The notes under the pieces: model-generated
What the model was told of the DNA's origin: nothing
Database searches by the model: none
The model's input: only the letters and a program-made list of their open reading frames with translations
Shown: one piece after another, positions 14,679 to 23,391 of the stretch
Layout: every line of letters starts with the position of its first letter
How positions within the stretch are numbered: position 1 is the stretch's first letter
Made by a program: the position numbers and the translations under genes
Source: Bacilli bacterium
Lineage (GTDB): Bacteria; Bacillota_I; Bacilli_A; RFN20; CAG-826
Reading direction: 5' to 3'
Length of the DNA stretch: 50,490 bases
Assembly (NCBI GenBank): GCA_017447305.1
Contig: JAFSNY010000067.1
Coordinates: 1-50,490 of the forward strand

Positions 14679-16990
14679 ACTTCTAATTCAATTTCTTTAA
14701 CTTCATCAGGGAAGGTAATAATCACTTTGCCTTTTCCCTTTTCGTGAAGTGATCTAATATAAACGGCAATTTGCCCGCCAATTAACGATTGAATCTTTGG
14801 ACCGATTAATTTAATTGGTCCTTTTGTTTCAATGGTAAATGACCTTTCCGCATAATTCATCAACGCGTCAAACTCGTCTCTTAAGGAGACGCGAATTGGA
14901 AGGACATCATAACTATCTTCATTAAGAAGGTAATCGCGTTTGTAATTAAATTGATAGTGGAACTTTAAGTATGGCGCGATGGTTCTAGAAATAACTTCCT
15001 TATCATCTTTATAGCCAACATATTTAAATGTTTTTGCGTATCCTCCCCATGTCGCGATATGAGTGTTCCAAATATCGATCAAATCATCCCAAGTAAGTTT
15101 ATATTTCACAAAGCATTTAGCGATGAATAATTTATATTTTGTTGGAAGATTTCCATATCCGTAAATTCCTCCATAAGAGAAAATTTTCGCAAGCATCTTG
15201 TTATCCTTCTTTGTGAATCTACGATCATCGAATGTTTCACCTAAAATATCATCAACTTTAATCGGAGGATGTTTGATATTTTTAAATTCGCGATGATTTG
15301 GATAATATGTTGTGACATAGCCGTCATTTTTATAAAGCTTTACGTAATCCATATTCGTAAAAATATAAATATCACGATAGATAGCGACAGGGAAATCACC
15401 TGGCTTCATATTTGACAAGATTTCTAAAAATGGATGATTATCTTGTTGAATTTCATATGAATATGAGGAATACTTTTTGTTTCTAAACATGTCGAGAACA
15501 CCATGCGCGCAGATATGGTCACCGGAACCAAAATCAACATGAGTGTAATAATCGACAAAGCACCATCCGATACATCCAGATATCCTCTCATATTTAAATG
15601 AATCATCGATAACTCTTAAATGATGAAGAGCGACTTCTTGAGCCTTCTCAATATCCGCGGTTGGTTTAAGTGGGTCCATATGACCCATATATTCAGTAAT
15701 GAGGTAAGGAGAGTTTTGCTTTTTAACCTTCTTAGGGTCTTCAACGCCCTTATCCATGTTCCAGCAAGTGAAATCATTATAAGCGTAGATATCTTCTAAT
15801 AGTTCACTCTCTTTGGAGTTTCTAACGCCTAAGGTTTGACGGAATTTATCATATTGATGAGCGATTTCATTTCCTTTTAAATAAAGCTCGTGATCATCTT
15901 TGCTTTCATCAATTCTCACTCCATAGGCAATTAAAGAAGGGTGATTTCTTTCTTTGAGGACTAATCTTTTCACGAAATCGTAATAAGTTTCTCTCCAGAT
16001 ACTTTCTTTAGAAATATGCTGCCATCCAGGAACTTCATTGATGACAAGCAAACCGATTTCATCGCATTTATTTAAGAAATGTTCACTTTGTGGGTAGTGT
16101 GATTCTCTAACGATGTTGCAGCCGATCTCCTTTAACAAAAGAGCGTCTTCTTCCTGCATGCTTTTTGGCATTGCTGCGCCGACATAAGGATAAAGTTGAT
16201 GACGATTTAATCCGATAAGATGGACCTTTTTATCATTAAGATAAAATCCATCGTTTTTAAATCTCGCACTTCTAAATCCAAATTTATGATAATAAATCTC
16301 TTCTTTATCTTTGACCTTAACGATGGTTTTTAAAATGTAAAGATATGGATTATCAACATCCCAAAGAGTCATTCCAACGCATCTGAATTTATTATCACTT
16401 GATGAGTGGAATAAACATTCGCGGTCATATATTTCATGTTCGATTGAAAGGTAATCTTTTCCTTTCACATCATAAGTGATTTCAACTTCTCCGTTTGAGG
16501 ATGCATTAATATAGAAGTTATCAAGATACGTTGAAAGATGAGTTTCTAAAGATACTTCGCGGTAGATTCCAGAGAAAGTTAAATAATCAACAGCAAAACC
16601 AAAAGGAGGGATATTTTTATCTTCATTAGAGTCAAGAATAACAAGTAAACGATTATCCTTCTTTTTGATAAATTCACTGACATCAATTTTCACTGGAAAA
16701 TATCCGGAAATGAAGTGTCCAAGGAAGTGATCATTCAGATAAATATCCGCTTGAAGCATGAAACCTTCAAAGTGGAGAATAGAAGATTTATTCGTTAAAT
16801 CATCATCGACATCGAAAATTTTTTCGTATGTGACGACTTTTTGATATATCTTTTCATCGAAATAATTATATGGAACGTCATGGATATTATGAGGAACATC
16901 AATTATTTCTTTTTTATCAGGTAATTTTTCTAGGTATTCTTTTTGAAAGTCGTTAACAAAAGACCAATTAAAGTTTAAAGGTTGTTTCAT
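14672..16990 (-). CDS. Glycoside hydrolase family 2 (beta-galactosidase-like)
   Basis: This 772-residue protein has the GH2 order: a jelly-roll sugar-binding domain (FEGFMLQADIYLNDHFLGHFISGYFP), an immunoglobulin-like domain, and a TIM barrel starting at LIGLNRHQLYPYVGAA. CNIVRESHYPQSEHFLNKCDEIGLLVINEVPGW is characteristic. The acid/base Glu is in GVRIDES (about 360), where the usual Asn before it is Asp. The nucleophile is probably the Glu in LITEYMGHMDP. With no signal peptide it acts in the cytoplasm on imported glycosides; beta-galactosidase is the likeliest activity, beta-glucuronidase less so. It diverges from a GH13 gene across 90 bp holding a palindromic operator. Confidence 0.85.
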   Translation of the reverse strand: MKQPLNFNWSFVNDFQKEYLEKLPDKKEIIDVPHNIHDVPYNYFDEKIYQKVVTYEKIFDVDDDLTNKSSILHFEGFMLQADIYLNDHFLGHFISGYFPVKIDVSEFIKKKDNRLLVILDSNEDKNIPPFGFAVDYLTFSGIYREVSLETHLSTYLDNFYINASSNGEVEITYDVKGKDYLSIEHEIYDRECLFHSSSDNKFRCVGMTLWDVDNPYLYILKTIVKVKDKEEIYYHKFGFRSARFKNDGFYLNDKKVHLIGLNRHQLYPYVGAAMPKSMQEEDALLLKEIGCNIVRESHYPQSEHFLNKCDEIGLLVINEVPGWQHISKESIWRETYYDFVKRLVLKERNHPSLIAYGVRIDESKDDHELYLKGNEIAHQYDKFRQTLGVRNSKESELLEDIYAYNDFTCWNMDKGVEDPKKVKKQNSPYLITEYMGHMDPLKPTADIEKAQEVALHHLRVIDDSFKYERISGCIGWCFVDYYTHVDFGSGDHICAHGVLDMFRNKKYSSYSYEIQQDNHPFLEILSNMKPGDFPVAIYRDIYIFTNMDYVKLYKNDGYVTTYYPNHREFKNIKHPPIKVDDILGETFDDRRFTKKDNKMLAKIFSYGGIYGYGNLPTKYKLFIAKCFVKYKLTWDDLIDIWNTHIATWGGYAKTFKYVGYKDDKEVISRTIAPYLKFHYQFNYKRDYLLNEDSYDVLPIRVSLRDEFDALMNYAERSFTIETKGPIKLIGPKIQSLIGGQIAVYIRSLHEKGKGKVIITFPDEVKEIELEVK

Positions 16991-17018
16991 GATTAATATC
17001 CTTCTTCATCCTAATACA

Positions 17019-17036
17019 TCTTATCAAAAGATAAGA
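17019..17036. promoter_or_regulatory. Palindromic operator between divergent glycosidase genes
   Basis: TCTTATC-AAAA-GATAAGA is a perfect 7-bp inverted repeat roughly midway between the GH2 start (16990) and the GH13 start (17081). It could bind a sugar-responsive repressor controlling both genes; none is encoded in the window. Confidence 0.45.
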
Positions 17037-17065
17037 AATAAATAAACTATAGGATGAAACTAGGT

Positions 17066-17071
17066 TATAAT
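17066..17071 (+). promoter_or_regulatory. -10 element of the GH13 gene
   Basis: A perfect TATAAT ends 9 nt before the ATG at 17081, so the mRNA leader would be only 2-3 nt. The -35 position (TAAACT, 17043-17048) is poor. Confidence 0.5.
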
Positions 17072-17080
17072 TGATGTGAT

Positions 17081-18748
17081 ATGAAAAGAACGAATTGGTA
17101 TAAAGATGCGATTATCTATCAGATTTATCCTCGTAGTTTTAAAGACACTGATGATGATGGTTTTGGAGATATCAAAGGAATTATTGAAAAACTCGATTAT
17201 CTCAAAGAACTTGGGGTGACATGCGTTTGGCTTTCCCCAATTTATAATTCCCCTCAAGAAGATAATGGCTATGACATTTCAGATTACTTTAACATCTATC
17301 CACCTTTTGGAACGCTTGATGATTTCAAACTAATGATTAAAGGAATGCATGAAAGAGGGATTAAACTAATCATGGATCTCGTGGTCAATCATACCTCAAG
17401 TGAGCATGCTTTCTTCCAAGATGTATTAAAGAACCCTAATTCTCCGTATAAAGATTATTACATCATCAAAAAAGGAAAGAAAAACGGAAAGAAACCTCCC
17501 AATAACTGGACTGGATTTTTTGGAGAAAAAGCGTGGGAAAAACTCCCTTATGGAGACGAATACTATCTTCATCTCTTCGCGAAAGGTCAACCCGATTTAA
17601 ACTGGGAAAATATTAAAGTTAGGGAATATGTTAAATCGATCCTTAAATTTTGGTTAGATTTAGGAGTGGATGGCTTTAGATGTGATGTCATCAACTTAAT
17701 TAGTAAAAAGCAGGATTTTAAATCGAAATATAATTCCCCGTTTTTAATCGGAAAAGAAGATTATATTAACGGACCAAGACTTCATGAATTTCTCCATGAA
17801 TTATATGAAGATGTCTATTCTCATTATGATTCGATGACCGTTGGAGAAACGGTTTTATCCACTTTAGATGATGCGATTTTATTAACAAAAGAAGACCGCG
17901 AAGAATTATCGATGATTTTTAACTTTGATCATGTCGATGTCGATGGCTTTTTAGGAATCAAGTGGCTGAAAAGAAGATTCTCTTTAAGGAGATGGAAGAA
18001 AATCTATAAGAAATGGCAAGAAGGTCTATATCTTAAAGGATGGAATTCCTTATTTATTGAAAATCATGATCAAAGAAGAAGTATCGGAAGATTTAACACT
18101 GATGAAGGGAAATATCGTTTAGAATCTTCTAAAGCACTAGCGGCGACATATTTCCTTATGCAAGGGACGCCTTTTATTTATCAAGGACAGGAAATTGGGA
18201 TGGGAAATCCTCATTTTAAGTCCTTAGATGAAATCAAAGATGTTGAAACACATAACATTAATCGCATCTTAAATAAGATTCCGTTGCTTAGACTATGGTT
18301 AACTAAGAATCGTTTGTTTGAATATTCACGCGATAATGCAAGGACACCAATCCTTTGGGACGATTCCATTTATGGAGGTTTTTCTAACGTTAGACCTTGG
18401 CTAGATGTCAATAAAGATAAAACGTATAATGCGAGAGCAGCGTTATCTAATAAAAACTCATTATTCTATCATTATCAATCTTTAATCGAACTTAAGAAGA
18501 AATATAAAGTGTTAAAAGATGGAAAATATATTCCTTTATTAATGAAAGATAAGCAAATATTCATGTATAAAAGATGTAACAACGAAGAAGAAATCGTTGT
18601 CATTTCTAATTTTTCAAAGAAATTAGTGAAACGAAAGAAATTAAAAGAATATAATGATTACGAACTTTTATTAGGGAACTATATGGATAAAAGCAACATC
18701 GATATCCTAAGACCTTATGAAAGTAAAGTTTTGTATAGGAAGAAATAA
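17081..18748 (+). CDS. GH13 alpha-glucosidase (oligo-1,6-glucosidase type)
   Basis: The 555-residue enzyme has the four alpha-amylase conserved regions: DLVVNHTSSEH, DGFRCDVIN with the nucleophile Asp (about 200), TVGET with the acid/base Glu, and ENHDQRRSIGRF with the transition-state Asp. The opening WYKDAIIYQIYPRSFKDTDDDGFGDIKGI is typical of MalL-type oligo-1,6-glucosidases and trehalose-6-phosphate hydrolases; length also fits. With no signal peptide it works in the cytoplasm on isomaltose- or maltose-type sugars. There is no Shine-Dalgarno and TATAAT lies only 9 nt upstream, suggesting a near-leaderless message. It overlaps the following membrane-protein gene by 1 nt. Confidence 0.92.
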   Translation: MKRTNWYKDAIIYQIYPRSFKDTDDDGFGDIKGIIEKLDYLKELGVTCVWLSPIYNSPQEDNGYDISDYFNIYPPFGTLDDFKLMIKGMHERGIKLIMDLVVNHTSSEHAFFQDVLKNPNSPYKDYYIIKKGKKNGKKPPNNWTGFFGEKAWEKLPYGDEYYLHLFAKGQPDLNWENIKVREYVKSILKFWLDLGVDGFRCDVINLISKKQDFKSKYNSPFLIGKEDYINGPRLHEFLHELYEDVYSHYDSMTVGETVLSTLDDAILLTKEDREELSMIFNFDHVDVDGFLGIKWLKRRFSLRRWKKIYKKWQEGLYLKGWNSLFIENHDQRRSIGRFNTDEGKYRLESSKALAATYFLMQGTPFIYQGQEIGMGNPHFKSLDEIKDVETHNINRILNKIPLLRLWLTKNRLFEYSRDNARTPILWDDSIYGGFSNVRPWLDVNKDKTYNARAALSNKNSLFYHYQSLIELKKKYKVLKDGKYIPLLMKDKQIFMYKRCNNEEEIVVISNFSKKLVKRKKLKEYNDYELLLGNYMDKSNIDILRPYESKVLYRKK

Positions 18749-19272
18749 TGAAAGTCAAAGAAAATGATCCATTTAAAAAATATAAATTAATTTATTCTGG
18801 TGAATTATTAATTATCTCCATTGTTTTCCTCGTCTTAGGGCTTCTTAAAGTCACTGGTTTGATGACTCCTAACAAAGTAAGAGTTTTAATATTTAACTGG
18901 ATTACTCTTTTTGGAGGGCTTTGGATTATTATTGATTTCTTTTGGGTGCTATTTTCCAAAAAGAGAAGAATGAAAAACTCTATTTTAGATAAAGCATTAG
19001 CCTTACCGATTGCTTTAAATGTCATTCCTATCGACTTGATTTATATTATTAGTTACCCAAATGAAATGTTATTCATGTATCTTCAAGGAAGTCTGTTCCT
19101 CTATGTCTTCCTTATCTATTCTTTCCTCGCTATTTATCATTACTTTAGACCTCTTCCAAGTTTAGTTATCGCTTTTGAGGAAGAACAAAGAATGAAAGAA
19201 GAAGAAAAGCTTAAAGCAATAGAGGAAGCAAAAAAGAAAGAAACAGAAGAAAATATTGATGAGAATCAATAA
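18748..19272 (+). CDS. Membrane protein of unknown function, charged C-terminal tail
   Basis: The 174-residue protein has four predicted membrane helices: about 16-35 (LLIISIVFLVLGLLKV), 45-68 (FNWITLFGGLWIIIDFFWVLF), 85-103 and 108-132. The last 35 residues are a lysine- and glutamate-rich helix (EEEQRMKEEEKLKAIEEAKKK...), probably a cytoplasmic coiled coil. I recognise no family. Its ATG overlaps the stop of the GH13 gene (TAATG), so the two are translated together, although no functional link is evident. The valS T-box begins about 20 nt after its stop. Confidence 0.7.
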   Translation: MKVKENDPFKKYKLIYSGELLIISIVFLVLGLLKVTGLMTPNKVRVLIFNWITLFGGLWIIIDFFWVLFSKKRRMKNSILDKALALPIALNVIPIDLIYIISYPNEMLFMYLQGSLFLYVFLIYSFLAIYHYFRPLPSLVIAFEEEQRMKEEEKLKAIEEAKKKETEENIDENQ

Positions 19273-19289
19273 ATAAACTAAAATTATCT

Positions 19290-19500
19290 CGTTTGATGAA
19301 AAAGAGGAGTAATAAGATTTCATCTACATAGAGAATCGGGGATGGTGGAAGCCTGATTAGATGAGCTTATGAAGGTCGCTTTGGAAAACGAAGTAAGTGT
19401 CCACTTAAGTGACATAAATGAGCGTCTTCTACTGAGTAGAAGGAAATAAGGTGGTACCGCGCATAACATGCGTCCTTATGAAAGGATGCTTTTTATTACT
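19290..19500 (+). promoter_or_regulatory. T-box leader of valS (specifier GTC)
   Basis: The leader contains the T-box proper AAGGTGGTACCGCG (about 19448-19461), whose central residues pair with the acceptor end of uncharged tRNA. Stem I shows GAGTAATAAG and the distal loop motif CGGGGATGGTGGAAGCC. The likely specifier is GTC (19375-19377), a valine codon followed by a purine, matching the valS gene. The terminator is GCGTCCTT/AAGGATGC (19470-19477/19482-19489) followed by TTTTTATT. Uncharged tRNA-Val would favour the antiterminator and turn on valS. Confidence 0.93.
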
Positions 19501-19519
19501 CTAAAAGGAGGATAAATCA

Positions 19520-22111
19520 ATGTTAGATAAAAGATATAATCCAAAAAGTGTCGAAGAAGGAAAATACGAGAAGTGGAAAAAGGCTGGATATTTCACCGCG
19601 GGTGATAAGTCTAAGCAAGCTTTCTCTATGGTTATTCCTCCTCCAAATGTCACTGGTAAATTACATTTAGGTCACGCTTGGGATACAACTATTCAAGATA
19701 TCATCGCCCGTTATAAAAAGATGAAGGGATATGATGTCTTATGGGTTCCAGGTATGGACCACGCGGGAATCGCAACCCAAGCTAAAGTCATGGAAAGACT
19801 AAAAAAAATGGGCGTTGATGTCACAAAAATCACCCGTGAAGAATTCTTAAAAGAAGCATGGGGATGGAAAGATGAATACGCAGCGTCAATTCACTCTCAA
19901 TGGGCAAAACTAGGTTTAACTCTTGATTACACCAGAGAAAGATTCACTCTTGATGAAGGATTAAACTACGCAGTTAGAACAGTCTTTACTCGTTTATATA
20001 AAAAAGGTCTCATCTATCAAGGTGAAAGAATCATCAACTGGGATCCAGTTCAAAAGACCGCGTTAAGTAATATCGAAGTTATTCACCAAGATGACCACGG
20101 ATACATGTATTATTTCAAATACCATATCGTTGGAAGTGATGATTATTTACTCGTCGCTACAACAAGGCCTGAAACGATGTTTGGTGATGTCTGTGTTGTC
20201 GTTAATCCAAAGGATGAAAGATACACAAAATATATCGGAATGAAAGTCATTAACCCTGCGAATGATGAAATTATTCCGATTATTGGGGATGAATATGTCG
20301 ATATCGAATTTGGCACAGGAGCGATGAAATGTACACCCGCTCACGACCCAAATGACTTTGTCATCGGTGAAAAATATCATTTCCCAAAACCAATTATCAT
20401 GAATAAAGATGCGACGATGAACGAAAAATGCGGCAAATACCAAGGTATGGATCGATTTGTTTGTCGTGAAGCTTTATTAAAAGATATCGAAGCTAAAGGT
20501 GATTTCGTGAAAAAAGAAGAAATAGTTCACCCTGTCGGACATAGTGAAAGAAGTAACGCTGTTGTCGAACCAATGTTATCAAAACAGTGGTTCGTTAAGA
20601 TGGAATCTTTAGCGAAGCATTCTTTAGATAACCAAAAGAGTAAAGGAAAGGTTAGCTTCATTCCTCCTAGATTTGAAAATACCTTCACCAACTGGATGGA
20701 AAACGTTGAAGATTGGTGCATTTCTCGTCAACTCTGGTGGGGTCACCGCATTCCTGCTTACTACCATAAGAAGACAAATGAAGTCTATGTTGATGTTAAC
20801 CCACCTGAAGATATAGAGAACTATGTTCAAGATGAAGATGTTTTAGACACTTGGTTCTCAAGCGCTCTTTGGCCATTTTCCACTTTAGGTTGGCCAGAAA
20901 AAACTCCAGATTTAGAAAGATATTTCCCAACTAATATCCTTTCAACTGGTTACGATATCATTTTCTTCTGGGTGTCGAGAATGATCTTCCAAAGCTTAGA
21001 GATGAATGATATCCGTCCATTCGATAATGTTTTAATTCATGGTTTAGTCCGTGATGAACAAGGCAGAAAGATGTCAAAATCTCTTGGAAACGGGATTGAT
21101 CCAATGGATGTTATAGACCGTCATGGTGTTGATGCGCTTCGTTATTTCTTAACAACGAATTCCACCCCTGGACAAGATATGAGATATATCGAAGAAAAGG
21201 TCGTTTCCGCCTCTAATTATCTTAATAAAATATGGAATTCTGCGAGATACGTTTTAAGTGTTTTAGGAGATGACTTCAGAGAAGAAAAACTCGATACAAA
21301 GAGACTTTCTCCTTTAGATAACTGGCTCATTAATAAACTAATGGACACGATCAAGGGTGTCAGTGAAGCAATGGAAAGATACGATTTTAACTCCGCTTCC
21401 TCATACTTATATAACTTCGTCTATGATGATTTCTGCTCTAACTATCTAGAGATGAGCAAAGTCAGTTTAAACGGTGATGATGAAGAGATGAAAATGATGA
21501 CAAAACAAGTCCTTATTTTCACCTTAAAAAACATCATCAAACTCATTTATCCATACACTCCATTCATCGCTGAAGAGATGTATTTAAACCTTCCAAATCA
21601 TTTAGAATCGATCATGCTTGAAACATATCCTGAATATGATGAATCAATGATAAACCTTAAAGCGAATAAAGAAGTCGAATTATTGTTCGATTTCATTAAA
21701 GATTCAAGAACATACAAGATTGAAAATAAGCTCGCTCCAAATGAGAAAATCGCCATTGCAATTAACCTTCGTATTCCAGTCTTTAATGGATTTATGGCCT
21801 ACTTAAGTCGCTTCACTTTCGCTAAGGAAATAAAAGAAGAAAAAGATATTATGAATATTCAAGGTCATCTATATGTTCACGATGATGGCGACATGGTTAT
21901 TATCAACGAAGTATCAAACGATGAAATTCTTTTAAAACTAAATAAAGAAATCGAATTTGAAGAAAATGAAATAAGAAGATGTGAGGGAATGCTCAACAAT
22001 CCAAACTTTGTGAGCAAAGCGCCAAAAGAGAAAGTTGATGCTGAAAGAAACAAACTTAAACAGCATCAAGATAACCTTGCATCATTATTAGAAAAGAAAG
22101 CAAAACTTTAA
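19520..22111 (+). CDS. valS: Valine--tRNA ligase
   Basis: This 863-residue class I synthetase attaches valine to tRNA-Val. Signatures are PPPNVTGKLHLGHAWD (HIGH-type motif, about 37-50), the editing domain (TTRPETMFGDVCVVVNP and the GTGAMKCTPAHDPNDF segment), and RKMSKSLGNG (KMSKS). Zinc-site residues seen in some ValRS are not obvious. The C-terminal 65 residues form the coiled-coil arm that grips the tRNA. Length is normal. It has a strong AAAGGAGGATAAA ribosome site, is governed by the T-box upstream, and ends at a strong terminator, so it forms its own unit. Confidence 0.97.
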   Translation: MLDKRYNPKSVEEGKYEKWKKAGYFTAGDKSKQAFSMVIPPPNVTGKLHLGHAWDTTIQDIIARYKKMKGYDVLWVPGMDHAGIATQAKVMERLKKMGVDVTKITREEFLKEAWGWKDEYAASIHSQWAKLGLTLDYTRERFTLDEGLNYAVRTVFTRLYKKGLIYQGERIINWDPVQKTALSNIEVIHQDDHGYMYYFKYHIVGSDDYLLVATTRPETMFGDVCVVVNPKDERYTKYIGMKVINPANDEIIPIIGDEYVDIEFGTGAMKCTPAHDPNDFVIGEKYHFPKPIIMNKDATMNEKCGKYQGMDRFVCREALLKDIEAKGDFVKKEEIVHPVGHSERSNAVVEPMLSKQWFVKMESLAKHSLDNQKSKGKVSFIPPRFENTFTNWMENVEDWCISRQLWWGHRIPAYYHKKTNEVYVDVNPPEDIENYVQDEDVLDTWFSSALWPFSTLGWPEKTPDLERYFPTNILSTGYDIIFFWVSRMIFQSLEMNDIRPFDNVLIHGLVRDEQGRKMSKSLGNGIDPMDVIDRHGVDALRYFLTTNSTPGQDMRYIEEKVVSASNYLNKIWNSARYVLSVLGDDFREEKLDTKRLSPLDNWLINKLMDTIKGVSEAMERYDFNSASSYLYNFVYDDFCSNYLEMSKVSLNGDDEEMKMMTKQVLIFTLKNIIKLIYPYTPFIAEEMYLNLPNHLESIMLETYPEYDESMINLKANKEVELLFDFIKDSRTYKIENKLAPNEKIAIAINLRIPVFNGFMAYLSRFTFAKEIKEEKDIMNIQGHLYVHDDGDMVIINEVSNDEILLKLNKEIEFEENEIRRCEGMLNNPNFVSKAPKEKVDAERNKLKQHQDNLASLLEKKAKL

Positions 22112-22130
22112 TAATCAACAACAAATTAAG

Positions 22131-22159
22131 AATTCGCTTCATTTGAGGCGAATTTTTTT
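22131..22159 (+). terminator. Terminator after valS
   Basis: AATTCGC (22131-22137) pairs with GCGAATT (22148-22154), followed by a run of seven Ts. Confidence 0.88.
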
Positions 22160-22195
22160 ATTTACTAGTAAATAACTTATCTCTTTAGAAAAAAA

Positions 22196-22240
22196 GTGAA
22201 AAAATTTTGGCGAAAAATCGCTATTTCACACATATATATA
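22196..22240 (+). promoter_or_regulatory. Nested inverted repeat and -10 of the peptide-radC unit
   Basis: GTGAAA (22196-22201) and TTTCAC (22224-22229) flank GCGA-AAAA-TCGC (22210-22221), a nested palindrome lying where the -35 should be. A TATATA -10 (22233-22238 or 22235-22240) follows. No convincing -35 is present, which suggests control by a DNA-binding protein. Transcription would start near 22245. Confidence 0.45.
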
Positions 22241-22244
22241 AGTA

Positions 22245-22311
22245 GGGGACCTTCCTATAAACAAAACACTTTTTCTTGGATGCCATGATTAAATCCTACT
22301 ATCAGGTCCCC
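22245..22311 (+). promoter_or_regulatory. Structured 5' leader of the peptide-radC unit
   Basis: GGGGACCT (22245-22252) pairs perfectly with AGGTCCCC (22304-22311), enclosing about 50 nt in which GGAT (22278-22281) can pair with ATCC (22293-22296). An 8-bp GC-rich stem at the very start of the message, in this AT-rich DNA, is unlikely by chance. No known riboswitch class is recognised; it may be a stability element, a protein site or an unknown aptamer. The ribosome site GAGGAGG follows at 22337-22343. Confidence 0.5.
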
Positions 22312-22350
22312 TGTTCGTATCAATTAGTTTAATTAAGAGGAGGTAAAAAC

Positions 22351-22527
22351 ATGCGAAAACTAAATGAGTCAGAACTTAAAAATACCTATGCAGGTGAAGC
22401 TCTTACATTAACCGCGGTTATGGCGATTATGGCAGTGGCAGTTATGGCGGTCATCGTTTATAAGTTATTTATAAGTGATAAAGGTAACGCCTCTGTTCCA
22501 GGCGGCTGGAAGTTTACCTGGTCTTAA
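22351..22527 (+). CDS. 58-residue peptide with double-glycine-type leader
   Basis: A strong ribosome site (AAGAGGAGGTAAAAAC) precedes the ATG. The first 15 residues, MRKLNESELKNTYAG, fit the double-glycine leader consensus of class II bacteriocins and signalling peptides: Leu -12, Glu -8, Leu -7, small residue -2 and Gly -1. The mature part would be one hydrophobic helix (ALTLTAVMAIMAVAVMAVIV) and a short tail ending VPGGWKFTWS. This suggests export and cleavage by a C39-peptidase ABC transporter, though none is in the window. Its stop overlaps the radC start (TAATG). It could also be a plain small membrane protein; no homolog is recognised. Confidence 0.7.
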   Translation: MRKLNESELKNTYAGEALTLTAVMAIMAVAVMAVIVYKLFISDKGNASVPGGWKFTWS

Positions 22528-23201
22528 TGGGGATAAAAGATTTACCAAGTAACGAAAAGCCACGAGAAAAGTTAATGCGATATGGAGTGGAGTCTCTTTC
22601 AAATGTTGAGCTGATCACCATCATCATTGGAAGTGGTACAAAAAATAACTCCGCGATGGATGTTGCCTATAATCTACTTAGGAATAAAGGTTTATTAAGT
22701 TTATCCCACATTCCTTATGAAGATTACATGAAGATTTCCGGCATTAAAAAAGCCAAAGCCCTAATGCTTGCGTCCATTTTTGAACTATATCGAAGATTAT
22801 CTACCCTTCATAGTGACCTTGAGAGTAACGAGGTGACATCCTTAAATGTCTATCATCGTTATCGTGATTATCTTAAAGGAGAAGCACAAGAAATACTCGG
22901 GGTCCTTATCTTAGATAAAAACAAACAAATAATCACAGAAAAGATTATTTATAAAGGCACGAAAAACTATATAAAAACTTCATCAAGAGATATATTAAAG
23001 CTCCTTGTCTTAAAGGAAGGAACATATTTCTATCTTTACCATAATCATCCAGATGGAAGCCTTGAACCAAGCGATAGTGACATTGTCTTCACCGAGTCAT
23101 TAATACAGGAAACGAGAAAGTATGGTTTTATCCTTCTTGATCACTTAATCATTACAGAAAATGGCTATTTTTCTTTCGCTAGTGGAGGTATTTCTCAGTA
23201 A
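22527..23201 (+). CDS. radC: RadC/MPN domain protein
   Basis: This 224-residue protein has the RadC layout: helix-hairpin-helix near the N-terminus (residues about 20-75, ending ISGIKKAKALMLASIFELYRR) and a JAMM metalloprotease-like domain with HNHPDGSLEPSDSD (His-x-His...Ser...Asp), a metal site. Despite the name, a role in DNA repair is not supported, and its activity is unknown; in streptococci it is competence-induced. The start overlaps the stop of the 58-residue peptide gene and has no ribosome site of its own, so its translation depends on that ORF. No terminator is obvious after it. Confidence 0.92.
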   Translation: MGIKDLPSNEKPREKLMRYGVESLSNVELITIIIGSGTKNNSAMDVAYNLLRNKGLLSLSHIPYEDYMKISGIKKAKALMLASIFELYRRLSTLHSDLESNEVTSLNVYHRYRDYLKGEAQEILGVLILDKNKQIITEKIIYKGTKNYIKTSSRDILKLLVLKEGTYFYLYHNHPDGSLEPSDSDIVFTESLIQETRKYGFILLDHLIITENGYFSFASGGISQ

Positions 23202-23250
23202 CGCCTTTTTATCAATTATTATTAGGTTAAGAAAATTTATTAAATAAAGT

Positions 23251-23280
23251 TTGACACTTATTTATATCATATGATATATT
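23251..23280 (+). promoter_or_regulatory. Promoter of the rplU operon
   Basis: A perfect TTGACA (23251-23256) lies 18 bp before TATATT (23275-23280), the best -35 in this part of the window. Transcription would begin near 23287. Confidence 0.75.
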
Positions 23281-23286
23281 ACATGC

Positions 23287-23391
23287 GTTGTCGCCTCACT
23301 AGCTACAACCGCATAGAAAAGGTTTTTCAAAACTTAACATAGTTACCTTCATAGCGAGTCCTTAGTGAAATCTTTAAGAAGGAGGGACATT
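23287..23391 (+). promoter_or_regulatory. L21 leader (ribosomal protein autoregulatory RNA)
   Basis: The roughly 105-nt leader (TGTCGCCTCACTAGC... ...CATAGCGAGTCCTTAGTG...) sits just before rplU, as the L21 leader does in Firmicutes. CACTAG/CTTAGTG-type pairing and GTTTTTCAAAACTTAAC give stems. The motif is thought to let L21 repress its own operon. The call rests mainly on position and general form. Confidence 0.6.

Noticed and set aside
22241-22311. Pseudoknot using AGTAGG (22241) with CCTACT (22295)
   Set aside because: It overlaps the GGGGACCT stem by two bases, leaves no linking loop, and AGTAGG probably lies before the transcription start.
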